From Flavobacterium sp. UGB4466 (lineage in GTDB: Bacteria > Bacteroidota > Bacteroidia > Flavobacteriales > Flavobacteriaceae): a stretch of 64,000 nucleotides of DNA. The position numbers and the translations under genes are program-made. Below the pieces are notes generated by a model that ran no database searches, was not told the origin of the DNA, and was given only the letters and a program-made list of their open reading frames with translations. Below, one piece after another: positions 45,157 to 53,540 of this stretch (position 1 is its first letter; each line of letters starts with the position of its first letter). The DNA lies in assembly GCF_903469665.1 (NCBI RefSeq), contig NZ_CAGKLC010000011.1:18180-82179 (forward strand), given 5' to 3'.

Positions 45157-47765
45157 TTTCGATTGTGATTGAAAACCAAAAATAAACCAATTACCCCCAA
45201 TAAACTAATGATATAAAAGATATAATTTGTCGGTTGTTTCTCTGTTTGGATAGCACCATAGTATACAAATGAACTCCAGTAATACGGAGATTTTTTAGCA
45301 TTCGAAATGGACTTGTCCTCTAAAAAAGCACGTTTTGCATTCGTATTGGCCTCCGCATAGGATTGCCCTTTTTTGATGTTTTCATAAAAATCAGTCATAA
45401 AAACAGAGGTCGTGTAATCATTCACTTTCCATAACGAAAACAATAAATTCTGAGCTCCTGCAAATTGAAATCCTCTGGCCACGCTCATGGCACCTTCGCC
45501 TTTGTACAATTTACCGATTCCGGTTTCGCAGGCGCTCAAAACTACTAAATCAGGATTGACATTCAGATGGTATAATTCAGAATATAAAATTTCCTGATCG
45601 TAAAATTTAATGCTCGCAGGAGTTTCAATATCACCCGAAGAAGCGTGAGTGCTCAAATGTAAAATCGAATAATGGTTTGCATCATTCTTGAAATTAGAGA
45701 AAGTAGCTTTTGAATTTTCCAGATATTTTCCTTTAAAATTACTTCTAATGGCCTCTAGTTCCTTTTTAGAGTAATCCAATTCAAAAGAAGTATTTTCGAA
45801 AACCGGGAAAACGCCCAAAATAGTATTTTCTGAATTTGAAACGGGCTTAGGGTTAAGATACAGGTTTGCTGAAGTAGCATAAGTAATCCTGAAATCATTC
45901 AGTAAATAATACATCTTGGCAAAATTGGTGGTTTTTGAGTCATTTGTAATCAAAGCCTCAAAAGGTAAGAAGTTTAAAATGCCATCGGGAACAATGATGA
46001 GGTTTTGGTAAATAGTATTTCGCGGCATTTGCAATAAATCATATACTTTTTTACCATAGTAGCTGTATCCCGAAATATCGTTTGTAATAGCAGCTGAGGT
46101 ATTAAAATAGTTTATAAATTTTACAATATTCAGCATGGCTGTATGTGCCGTGTAGAGACGATTGAGACTGATTCGGCTGTTCTGCAAGGTGAAATAATAC
46201 AAATTTTCTGCTCCCATAAAGTAGTAAACCATAACCGCTTTGTCTTTTTCCAATTTCGAAAATAAGGTTTTTAGGTCAGTGATTTCAGGAAGTAAATCCG
46301 GGTTTTTAGATTGAATTTGCTTTAGAGAGAGCATCACTTCGTTCTGTTTTTGGATTGCTCTGTTGATGGTTGCAATATTGGCCAGACTGCCCTTTTGCTG
46401 TTCTTTTACAATAACATTGTTTAAATTTTGAAGCTGCTGTAAAAGTGATTTCTCCTCTGTTGTTGCCTTTTTGATATTCGATTGATAACTTTTTAAAACC
46501 CCGGATTTTGTTTTTTCGGCCAATTGAAAAGCCTTTTCCAGATATTCCGTTTTGTTTTCTTTTTGAAACAAACGATCATAAATCAAAAGGCATTTTTCGG
46601 TACGATTTCGGGAACGAATCTGGTTGATTATCCTGGAGTTTTCGTAAAGAGTAGTGTTCATCAATATTTCTTCGATATGAAGCGAAAGTTCGTAAGATTC
46701 TAATGCTTTTTTAAGCTGATTTTGACTCAGGAAAAGCTGAGCCTGTAAATCGAGGGCATCGATTAAAACCGTTTCGGCATACAATTGATTTTGATTTGGA
46801 AGAACATCCTGTGGCGTATAATTTGCGATTAAAAGTTTAAAAACGGCTTTAAGCTGTTTCGTGCTTTCAGCATATTTTCCTTCATCAAAAAGCAATAAGG
46901 CTTTTTCATAGTACAGCTTTGCTATTTTTCGGGTTTGTACATGAGGTGTTTGCAGTAGAAGCTTTTCTGCTTTCGCTAAATAAGAATTGGAAGCTTCAAA
47001 TTGATGTCTTTGCCGATTTAGCATCGCCAGATTCCGGTAAGAATTAGACAAAGTCTCAGATTGATTTTTCTCGCTTTTCAAATAATTTACAGACGACTCA
47101 AAAGTGTTTTCAATTTTCTGATACAGTTCAGGACGCATTAAATCTCCAGTGAAACTTAGCAAGTAATTATTACCCAGATTATTTAGTGCGATTCCTTTCT
47201 GAGTATTAGACAGTTTCTCCGTTTTTAGGATTTGTTCCAATAAATCAATGGCCGGATTGAATTTGCCCGAGCTCTGATATACATTGGATAAATTTAGAAT
47301 TGCAGCAAATTTTTGCTTTTGGGCATCCGGATAATTAGGAGTAGTGTTGACAATAAAGAAATACTGTTTTATGGTGTTTTCTGCGCTGTCGTAATCGCCC
47401 AAAACGGTATATAAATTGCCTAAGGGTTTCAGGCAGTATTCGATAATATCGTAATCTGAAAGTTTGTTTTTCTGATAAATCTGCCAGGCTTTTTCATAAC
47501 TCGCAACGGCCTTTTCAGCTTTCCCAAATTGATTTTCATAATACGCTTTATTGCAGTTTAAAACCACAATAGCCAGTAATTCGTCTTTGGTTTTGGACTT
47601 CGGATTTTTCCAGAACACAGATTCTGTATTAGTGAGATCTTGTAACGTTTTGGGGGAAGGATTGGCAATAAAAGAGTCAATTGCCGTATATATTTGATCT
47701 TCCTGATTCTGTCCAAACAGAAAAAGAGTTGAGAAGAAAAATATGTAGCAGTATCGTTTTATCAT
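45108..47765 (-). CDS. Exported TPR-CHAT caspase-like protease with C-terminal membrane anchor
   Basis: 885 aa. Signal peptide-like N-terminus (MIKRYCYIFFFSTLFLFGQ), about 400 residues of TPR-like helical repeats (LGNLYTVLGDYDSAENTIKQY, ALNNLGNNYLL), a coiled-coil stretch near 430-500, then a CHAT domain with the His of HLSTHAS (near 705) and Cys of VLSACETG (near 745). A final helix (YIFYIISLLGVIGLFLVF) and a basic tail (NHNRKWKIFTRFSKKR) would anchor it in the inner membrane with the protease in the periplasm. CHAT proteases are caspase-like; cytosolic TPR-CHAT proteins act in phage defence, but this one is exported. Confidence 0.85.
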   Translation of the reverse strand: MIKRYCYIFFFSTLFLFGQNQEDQIYTAIDSFIANPSPKTLQDLTNTESVFWKNPKSKTKDELLAIVVLNCNKAYYENQFGKAEKAVASYEKAWQIYQKNKLSDYDIIEYCLKPLGNLYTVLGDYDSAENTIKQYFFIVNTTPNYPDAQKQKFAAILNLSNVYQSSGKFNPAIDLLEQILKTEKLSNTQKGIALNNLGNNYLLSFTGDLMRPELYQKIENTFESSVNYLKSEKNQSETLSNSYRNLAMLNRQRHQFEASNSYLAKAEKLLLQTPHVQTRKIAKLYYEKALLLFDEGKYAESTKQLKAVFKLLIANYTPQDVLPNQNQLYAETVLIDALDLQAQLFLSQNQLKKALESYELSLHIEEILMNTTLYENSRIINQIRSRNRTEKCLLIYDRLFQKENKTEYLEKAFQLAEKTKSGVLKSYQSNIKKATTEEKSLLQQLQNLNNVIVKEQQKGSLANIATINRAIQKQNEVMLSLKQIQSKNPDLLPEITDLKTLFSKLEKDKAVMVYYFMGAENLYYFTLQNSRISLNRLYTAHTAMLNIVKFINYFNTSAAITNDISGYSYYGKKVYDLLQMPRNTIYQNLIIVPDGILNFLPFEALITNDSKTTNFAKMYYLLNDFRITYATSANLYLNPKPVSNSENTILGVFPVFENTSFELDYSKKELEAIRSNFKGKYLENSKATFSNFKNDANHYSILHLSTHASSGDIETPASIKFYDQEILYSELYHLNVNPDLVVLSACETGIGKLYKGEGAMSVARGFQFAGAQNLLFSLWKVNDYTTSVFMTDFYENIKKGQSYAEANTNAKRAFLEDKSISNAKKSPYYWSSFVYYGAIQTEKQPTNYIFYIISLLGVIGLFLVFNHNRKWKIFTRFSKKRNTEK

Positions 47766-47802
47766 TGTTTAAAATTTTCGCCACGAATTCACGAATTCTG
47801 GT

Positions 47803-48351
47803 CTTTTCTCAGAAATTCACAAAGAAGGTTTGCCACGAATTCACAAATTCTCAAGATTTTTTATTTGTTACTTTCTTTGATGCTTTATGTGTTTGTAAAA
47901 ATTCGTGAATTCGTGGCAAAAAAAACTCAGTGTGTCTCCGTGAAAATTCTCTGTGCATCTCCGTGGCATAACTCCTAAAATATTCAAATTTAAAAAAAGG
48001 AAAATTAAAATATGTAAGCGATGTAGTATTACGAGTGTCCGTCTGAGCGAAGTCGAAGACCTTTATTGTCAGGAAGCCTTCGACTTCGCTCAGGGTGACA
48101 TTCAGTGACGAACAAAAAACATTTAAAATTTCCAGATTCCATATTTTTGATAGCTTTTTTGTTTCACAAAATTTTCTCAGAGATTCGCAAAGAAGGTTAG
48201 CCACGAATTCACACGATTTTTTATTTGTTACTCCCTTTGATACGTTGTGTATTTGTGAAAATTTGTGGATTCGTGGAAAAAAAACTTAGTGTATCTCTGT
48301 GACAATCCTCTGTGACAATCCTCTGTGTACCTCCGTGGCATAACTCCTAAA
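47803..48351. repeat. Two direct ~180-bp repeats around an inverted pair
   Basis: Copy 1 is about 47803-47980 and copy 2 about 48172-48351; both read TTTTCTCAGA... to ...CCGTGGCATAACTCCTAAAA with scattered differences. Each has internal inverted arms of the GCCACGAATTCAC type (copy 1: 47832-47844 against 47905-47917). Between the copies lies the CTGAGCGAAGTCGAAG pair (48044-48059 against 48078-48093) of the 28-kb repeat family. No gene is seen in this 580-base gap. Confidence 0.8.
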
Positions 48352-50299
48352 ACTTCCAGATTCCATAAAACTGAAAATAGTTGAAATTCTGTTCAAAATT
48401 AATCACATAACGTGCCCCAAAACTCGGTCCGATTCTGGCAAACCCGACTGTTAAATCGAATAGAACCCCCGTTTTTAAATTCCCAAAACCGTTCTTTATC
48501 GAATTGGATTCCGATCGGGTACTGATTAGAAACTGATCATTTCCACCTTCAAAGTTTTCCACTTTTTTCGTTTGATTCTGTTCTGATGAAACATCAAAAT
48601 TGGCCTGGATTCCAGCTCCCACTCCGATATAATTGTTAAGGTTATACCGAATCAAAACCGGGATTTCCCAGTTTACATTTTTGTTTTCGGTTATCGTGGT
48701 GGTACGTTGCAATTGCTTCACGCCATTGGCACCAGCCACAGTCTGATCGATCACTGTTCGGCCGCTTTCGTATTTGTTCAGGGCGTTAATCCATTCTGCC
48801 TGCCAATAAAAACGATACGATTTAAAAGGCGAAATGGTCGCCCCAACAAAATAACTCGTCGATTTTTGCAGATCAGGATACAAATTATAACCTGCCTTCG
48901 CTCCAATTGAAATTCCGGGAAGGAATCGGGTTGTGGCGTAGTTGGTAATGATGGGCTCGTTTTTATCAAAAATAATAGCAGTTCGGCTTCGGGTTTTTAC
49001 TTTATGAAAGTCCTCACCAAACTTCATCGAATACTTTACAAAACCCTTTGTACTGTCTTTTTCATGTACATTTTTCTGTTCGCTTCCGGGTAAGTAAATG
49101 TTTTTGAAGGTAAAAAAGATTTGATTCTTTTTGATAATGGTATCCAGGCAGCTTGTTGTTGGAACTTCATTTTTTGGACAGATGGGGCATTTGGGGTATA
49201 GGTCTTCAATCTGGAAGGTTTTTTTGTCGAACATATCCGGAATATCCGTTTCAAGTCTAATCATTCGGGCAGGGCCTTCACCGTTGTTTTGAAAACGTGT
49301 TTTAAAATTTACTCTTTTAAAACGAACCAGTCTGTAATTCATAAAACGCCCGTTGGATCCCATTTTGTTAGGATCGTGAGACGTTACGATTTCCATTTCC
49401 AGATTCTTGATTTTATGATTTTTATAACTTCGGTTCGGAACAAAAATACCGCGCATGGTAACCGTTGCACTAGTATCTTTGATCATTTCGGGAGTCGTTT
49501 TAAAAGTATAAAAAACATTTCGGGTTTCATTGGGATTGGCATCGTCAAACTCTAAAACCGAAACATTATGATAGGTTTTATGGGCGTCGAGTAAGGAAGC
49601 ATCCAGGTCTTCTTCGCTGGTTGTATTTCTGTATTTTTTGGGTTTAAAAGTGTTTTCAGCAGAAGCAGTATAATTTTTAGAATCGTCCAGATCTCCTACA
49701 GAGGCAACGGTTTTTTCCTTTACTTCACGTTCGCTGGCGTAGGTTCTGTAATCAACCAGTTCGAAATTATTATTCTTAAATTGCTTCTCGTTATAAAACA
49801 AATACAGTTTTCCGCTGGAGACATAATTCTCCAGATTCTGATAACTCACTACGACTACCATTTGCTGTTCCGGAATCGGGTCACAGTTTTTTAAAATAGC
49901 GAATCCGTTTTGATCGGCTATAGAAGCAATGTCTTTATAATTGGTGTCGGTAAGGTCATTTACGGCTACTTTTTTCGGACGTGTTGCCGGAGGTTTTCCA
50001 TTGTCGTAATTGTTGGTTACGGCAAGTCTGGTAGTATAGGTTCCTTTGTTTTTGTAGACATGTTTGGGTTCGGCTTCCTTGCTGTAATGTCCGTCACCGA
50101 GTTCCCACAAATAAGAATAACTGGGTTTTGGAGCACCGGCAATGGGAATCAAAGGCGGAGTTTCGGGTTTATAAGTAACCGCATTTCCATTCTGAATGAA
50201 AACAATATTGGCCCTTCGGGTTATGGTGTCTTTTACCTTCGTTTGTCCCATTGCAAGAATAGAAAATAGCATCAATAAAATAGACGATAGTGGTTTCAT
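48347..50299 (-). CDS. PKD-domain protein with C-terminal outer-membrane barrel-like region
   Basis: 650 aa, signal peptide (SILLMLFSILAMGQ). Residues about 60-115 form a PKD domain (YLWELGDGHYSKEAEPKHVYKNKGTYTTRLAV). A middle region of unclear fold includes CPICPKNEVPTTSC. The last ~200 residues alternate like outer-membrane strands (ISIGAKAGYNLYP, YFVGATISPFKSYRFYWQAEW) and end with an aromatic (IWKF). Probably an outer-membrane protein with an extended soluble N-terminal part. Upstream of the CHAT gene across the repeat-filled gap. Confidence 0.75.
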   Translation of the reverse strand: MKPLSSILLMLFSILAMGQTKVKDTITRRANIVFIQNGNAVTYKPETPPLIPIAGAPKPSYSYLWELGDGHYSKEAEPKHVYKNKGTYTTRLAVTNNYDNGKPPATRPKKVAVNDLTDTNYKDIASIADQNGFAILKNCDPIPEQQMVVVVSYQNLENYVSSGKLYLFYNEKQFKNNNFELVDYRTYASEREVKEKTVASVGDLDDSKNYTASAENTFKPKKYRNTTSEEDLDASLLDAHKTYHNVSVLEFDDANPNETRNVFYTFKTTPEMIKDTSATVTMRGIFVPNRSYKNHKIKNLEMEIVTSHDPNKMGSNGRFMNYRLVRFKRVNFKTRFQNNGEGPARMIRLETDIPDMFDKKTFQIEDLYPKCPICPKNEVPTTSCLDTIIKKNQIFFTFKNIYLPGSEQKNVHEKDSTKGFVKYSMKFGEDFHKVKTRSRTAIIFDKNEPIITNYATTRFLPGISIGAKAGYNLYPDLQKSTSYFVGATISPFKSYRFYWQAEWINALNKYESGRTVIDQTVAGANGVKQLQRTTTITENKNVNWEIPVLIRYNLNNYIGVGAGIQANFDVSSEQNQTKKVENFEGGNDQFLISTRSESNSIKNGFGNLKTGVLFDLTVGFARIGPSFGARYVINFEQNFNYFQFYGIWKF

Positions 50300-50400
50300 A
50301 ACTAGAGGTTTTTAGCCCTGATGGGAGCGGCATCCTTTTGTCACGGGGTTCGGGACAAAAGATACAGCGGACAGCAGGATTAGCTTCTGAAAAGCATCAG
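50300..50400. repeat. Dispersed GCCCTGATGGGAGCGGCAT-type element
   Basis: Region carrying TTTTGTC/GACAAAA arms around CGGGGTTCG and ending in GACAGCAGGATTAGCT. From memory this wording recurs between genes in Flavobacterium genomes; that is recollection, not a search result. No gene here. Confidence 0.45.
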
Positions 50401-50427
50401 AATTGATTTGAAAACTGGATTAAATGT

Positions 50428-50462
50428 AAAAAAAAGTGATGAGCAAATCATCACTTTTTCTT
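50428..50462 (-). terminator. Terminator of the lipoprotein gene
   Basis: Stem AAAAAGTGATGA/TCATCACTTTTT with loop GCAAA; T-rich on the minus-strand downstream side. Confidence 0.85.
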
Positions 50463-50479
50463 AAAAAGTATTTTGTAAC

Positions 50480-51463
50480 TTACTGAATAGCATTGATTGC
50501 GGCTACCAATTGTGCTTCAGTTCCCACTGTTGTCTCCCCGAGTGTAAAGGTGTACACATCATTTGCAGCAACAGTTACTGCTTTAATCGCATATCGCCAT
50601 TGGCCATTGTCTTCGGTTACAAAAATCACATGACATTTTAAGCCAATTGGAATTTGTCCGTAGTGCTCGCTAAACAATCCGGCAGGAGTATAAGTGTCTA
50701 ATTTTGCAAGCGCATTAGTGCCTTCACCATCATAAGACAAATAAACCGCACTGTTGTTATTGTCATAACCATCAGGAGCATCAACCAAAAGAGTAGTCTT
50801 CGGTCTTGGGTCACTGTAAAAACGGTCAACATTTGTCCATCCAAAATTGCCAAAAGTCACAAAGTAATTGGTTCCTTCACCCTGAACGCCGCCTTTACCT
50901 CCGGTTCCGTCAGCATTTGGTTTAGGCTGTTCCCATGCCAGTTCCCCTTTCTCATCCATCTTACCGACCCATAAAGTCATAGCATTGTCGACACCATCTG
51001 TTAAAGCCGCAGGCACAATTAAATTCATAGAACAGGAACTTTTAAGTTCAACGCCACCCTGAGTAGCTCTGATGAAAAACTCTCCACCGGAAATCAATAG
51101 ATTTTTCTTTCCGTCAGGCATAACCCCCATAGTAGGTTTGTTGGTAACCAACATCGTTCCTTTGTCAAAAAGTTCAATGTACTCAATTGCAACTGCCCCC
51201 GTTACCGCAACTCCATTTTTGGTAAGACAATCCCCGTTGATGCTTAGTTTTACTCCTTTGGCCGAAGTTACTGTTACCACGCCGGTTCCGGCAGTAATGG
51301 TAAAGTTTTGTGTGTTTTTTTTCACCCCTTGTTCACTTATGCTTTTAAAAGCAGTAGCCGAGGGTGGTAAAATAAGAGCATCGTCGCCGTCACTATTGTC
51401 GCAGCTTACAAAACTCATTGCCAGTAAAAATAAAAGTCCGATTTTTTTAAAATGTGTGTTCAT
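50480..51463 (-). CDS. Secreted lipoprotein, function unknown
   Basis: 327 aa. Lipobox SFVSC followed by DNSDGDD, an acidic stretch of the kind that acts as a surface-export signal in some Bacteroidota lipoproteins (inference). Beta-rich body with repeated ASGGEF-like turns; no family recognised with confidence. Minus strand like the PKD/CHAT genes and separated from the PKD gene by a terminator and a repeat, so it is an independent unit. Confidence 0.6.
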   Translation of the reverse strand: MNTHFKKIGLLFLLAMSFVSCDNSDGDDALILPPSATAFKSISEQGVKKNTQNFTITAGTGVVTVTSAKGVKLSINGDCLTKNGVAVTGAVAIEYIELFDKGTMLVTNKPTMGVMPDGKKNLLISGGEFFIRATQGGVELKSSCSMNLIVPAALTDGVDNAMTLWVGKMDEKGELAWEQPKPNADGTGGKGGVQGEGTNYFVTFGNFGWTNVDRFYSDPRPKTTLLVDAPDGYDNNNSAVYLSYDGEGTNALAKLDTYTPAGLFSEHYGQIPIGLKCHVIFVTEDNGQWRYAIKAVTVAANDVYTFTLGETTVGTEAQLVAAINAIQ

Positions 51464-51585
51464 GATTTCTAGTTTTTTATAAATCTGTCCTGATGATCAG
51501 GTGGTTTTCAGATTTCGGTTGTTAATTGTATTGGTATATCAATTTGGGTTTGATATTGTTACCCCTGTTTTTGTTTTTTCTGAGT

Positions 51586-51885
51586 TTATTCTGAAAGACA
51601 CCTGTCTTCAAATAAATTGCCGTCTTCATCTACAGCAACAAGAATGCTTGTCTTTCGTGAAAGCGTTATTGTAAAATAGATCCATACTGTAATCCAGAGT
51701 CCGAATGTGATACAGGTCAGAAAGAGGTGCAGCGGATGATTGATTGCTTTTGGTTTTTTGGATAAAACCACATATGGAAGCTTTTCATTATGCTCCACAA
51801 CCACAAATCCATTTCGTGTTTTGGCAGAAATCATCTGATGAAATTGATCCAAACTCTTTTCGTTTATAAATTGATAGGTTTCCAT
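51586..51885 (-). CDS. Small membrane protein, function unknown
   Basis: 99 aa: soluble N-terminal half (ISAKTRNGFVVVEHNEKLPYVVLSKK), then a hydrophobic stretch long enough for one or two helices (HPLHLFLTCITFGLWITVWIYFTITL), then a short tail. Divergent from the ECF sigma gene by 148 bases. Unrecognised. Confidence 0.5.
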   Translation of the reverse strand: METYQFINEKSLDQFHQMISAKTRNGFVVVEHNEKLPYVVLSKKPKAINHPLHLFLTCITFGLWITVWIYFTITLSRKTSILVAVDEDGNLFEDRCLSE

Positions 51886-52033
51886 TTTCCTGATTTTTGA
51901 TGGTTTTTAGATTCTTCTCTGAGACTATTTTAGGAGCTCTTTACTATTACATCAACTTGATTTGTTAATTGTTACCTTATGACATGAAATTTATTTCCAA
52001 TTGTTTTTTAAATTAGCTACAAAATGATTCTTT

Positions 52034-52618
52034 ATGGTTAAGAGTAAAATTCATCCCGATCAAATGTATATTGAAGGCATTGCTGCAAATAACTCTGCAG
52101 TCATTCAAAGCATTTACAAAAAATTCGTTCCCAAGGTGGTCATGTTTGTCATGAACAATTCCGGAGATAAGGAACATGCTCAGGATGTGGTTCAGGAAGT
52201 CATGATTTTACTTTTTAATCAGGCCAAAGCGAAGACATTGCAATTGACTTGTCCTTTTGACGCTTACTTTTTTTTATTGTGCAAAAGGAAATGGCTTAAC
52301 GAACTTAAAAAAACATCCAATAAAGGGGTAACAATTAATGAGGATGCAGTATCTATGAATGAATCTGCTCTTGAATTAATTGGTCAAACCGAAGAATTTG
52401 ATGAAAGACAACAGCTCTTTGATGTCATGTTTCAAAAATTGGGAGACAAATGTCAGGAGTTGTTAAAACTAAGTTTCACCACCAAAACCATGGAAGAAGT
52501 TGCAGCGAAACTCAATGTGACTTATGGGTATGTTCGTAAGAAAAAATCGTTGTGCGTAGGGCAATTGACACAGTGGATTCAGGAAGCCGGGAATTTTAAA
52601 TCGTTAAAAAATAATTAG
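52034..52618 (+). CDS. ECF RNA polymerase sigma factor
   Basis: 194 aa. Region 2 is visible around NNSAVIQSIYKKFVPKVVMFV...HAQDVVQEVMILLF; region 4 HTH around TMEEVAAKLNVTYGYVRKKKSLC. Followed after two bases by a membrane protein with TPR-like repeats that resembles an anti-sigma factor. Divergent from the minus-strand PKD/CHAT/SprB genes. Confidence 0.88.
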   Translation: MVKSKIHPDQMYIEGIAANNSAVIQSIYKKFVPKVVMFVMNNSGDKEHAQDVVQEVMILLFNQAKAKTLQLTCPFDAYFFLLCKRKWLNELKKTSNKGVTINEDAVSMNESALELIGQTEEFDERQQLFDVMFQKLGDKCQELLKLSFTTKTMEEVAAKLNVTYGYVRKKKSLCVGQLTQWIQEAGNFKSLKNN

Positions 52619-52620
52619 TC

Positions 52621-53346
52621 ATGAACGAAGAACGTTACATATTATTCGATCAATATCTTCAGGGAGAAATGACTGTTGAGGAAAAAGATAGTTTTGAGAA
52701 ACAATTGTCTGAGGATCATGAACTGGCTTCAGCCTTTGAAACTTTCAAAGAAGTGCAGTTGCAGCTCAAAAGTAAATTTGAACACGAAAGAGAGAGAGAA
52801 GCCTTTACGGCAAATCTGACGGAGATTTCAGAGAAACATTTCAATACAAATAAACCTAAAGTGGTTCAGATGCGCCCTTGGTATTTTGCAGCAGCGGCAT
52901 CGATCGTTATTTTATTCGGATTGTTCTTTTTTGATTACAATCAGAATCCTGATTTTGAAGATTTTAATCATCCCGAAACCGCTTCTTTTGTCGAACGTGG
53001 GGATGCGGATGAAACGTTAAAACAAGCAGAAAAAGCATTCAACGAAAAGAATTATGAACTGGCAATTCCGTTTTTTGAAGAAATTTTAAAAGAGAATAAA
53101 ACACCTGAAATACAATATTTTTATGGGGTTTCTTTACTGGAAGAAAGTGATTATAAAGAAGCAGAAGCAGTTTTTAATGAACTAAAATCAGGTTCTTCAG
53201 CTTACAAAGAAAAAGCCAAATGGAGTCTGGCACTGTCCAAATTAAAACAGAAAGATTACAATGCCTGCAGAGAAATCCTGCAGACCATTTCGCAGGATTA
53301 TGAAAACTACGATGATGTTCAGGAGTTGCTGGACGAGTTAGATTGA
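52621..53346 (+). CDS. Anti-sigma-like membrane protein with TPR repeats
   Basis: 241 aa. Cytosolic N-terminal helical domain (residues 1-75, LFDQYLQGEMTVEEKDSFEKQL), single transmembrane helix (WYFAAAASIVILFGLFFF, about 88-105), and an extracytoplasmic region with about three TPR-like helix pairs (EKAFNEKNYELAIPFFEEIL, GVSLLEESDYKEAEAVFNEL, KWSLALSKLKQKDYNACREIL). The layout fits an anti-sigma partner; the zinc motif of the ZAS class is absent. The exported TPRs could sense a protein ligand. Confidence 0.75.
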   Translation: MNEERYILFDQYLQGEMTVEEKDSFEKQLSEDHELASAFETFKEVQLQLKSKFEHEREREAFTANLTEISEKHFNTNKPKVVQMRPWYFAAAASIVILFGLFFFDYNQNPDFEDFNHPETASFVERGDADETLKQAEKAFNEKNYELAIPFFEEILKENKTPEIQYFYGVSLLEESDYKEAEAVFNELKSGSSAYKEKAKWSLALSKLKQKDYNACREILQTISQDYENYDDVQELLDELD

Positions 53347-53381
53347 TTGTTTACTTAAAAGGGGAAAATTATTATACTTTC

Positions 53382-53421
53382 AAACCGGACAGGCTTTTAA
53401 AACCTGTCCGGTTTATTTATA
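53382..53421 (+). terminator. Terminator of the sigma/anti-sigma pair
   Basis: Perfect 12-bp stem AAACCGGACAGG/CCTGTCCGGTTT. The downstream T run is weak. Confidence 0.75.
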
Positions 53422-53540
53422 TAAAAAAGGTTTTTTACGTAAAGTCGTAAACAAATCCGGATTTTTAGTTTTACATTCGGCTGATTTTTTTTTTCAGAAA
53501 AATTTACCAAAAAACAATTTCAACCTAACCAGTTATTTAC

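Noticed and set aside
45108..47765. TPR-CHAT defence protease as in type III-E CRISPR or gasdermin systems
   Set aside because: It has a signal peptide and a C-terminal membrane anchor, and there is no gRAMP, gasdermin or cas gene nearby.
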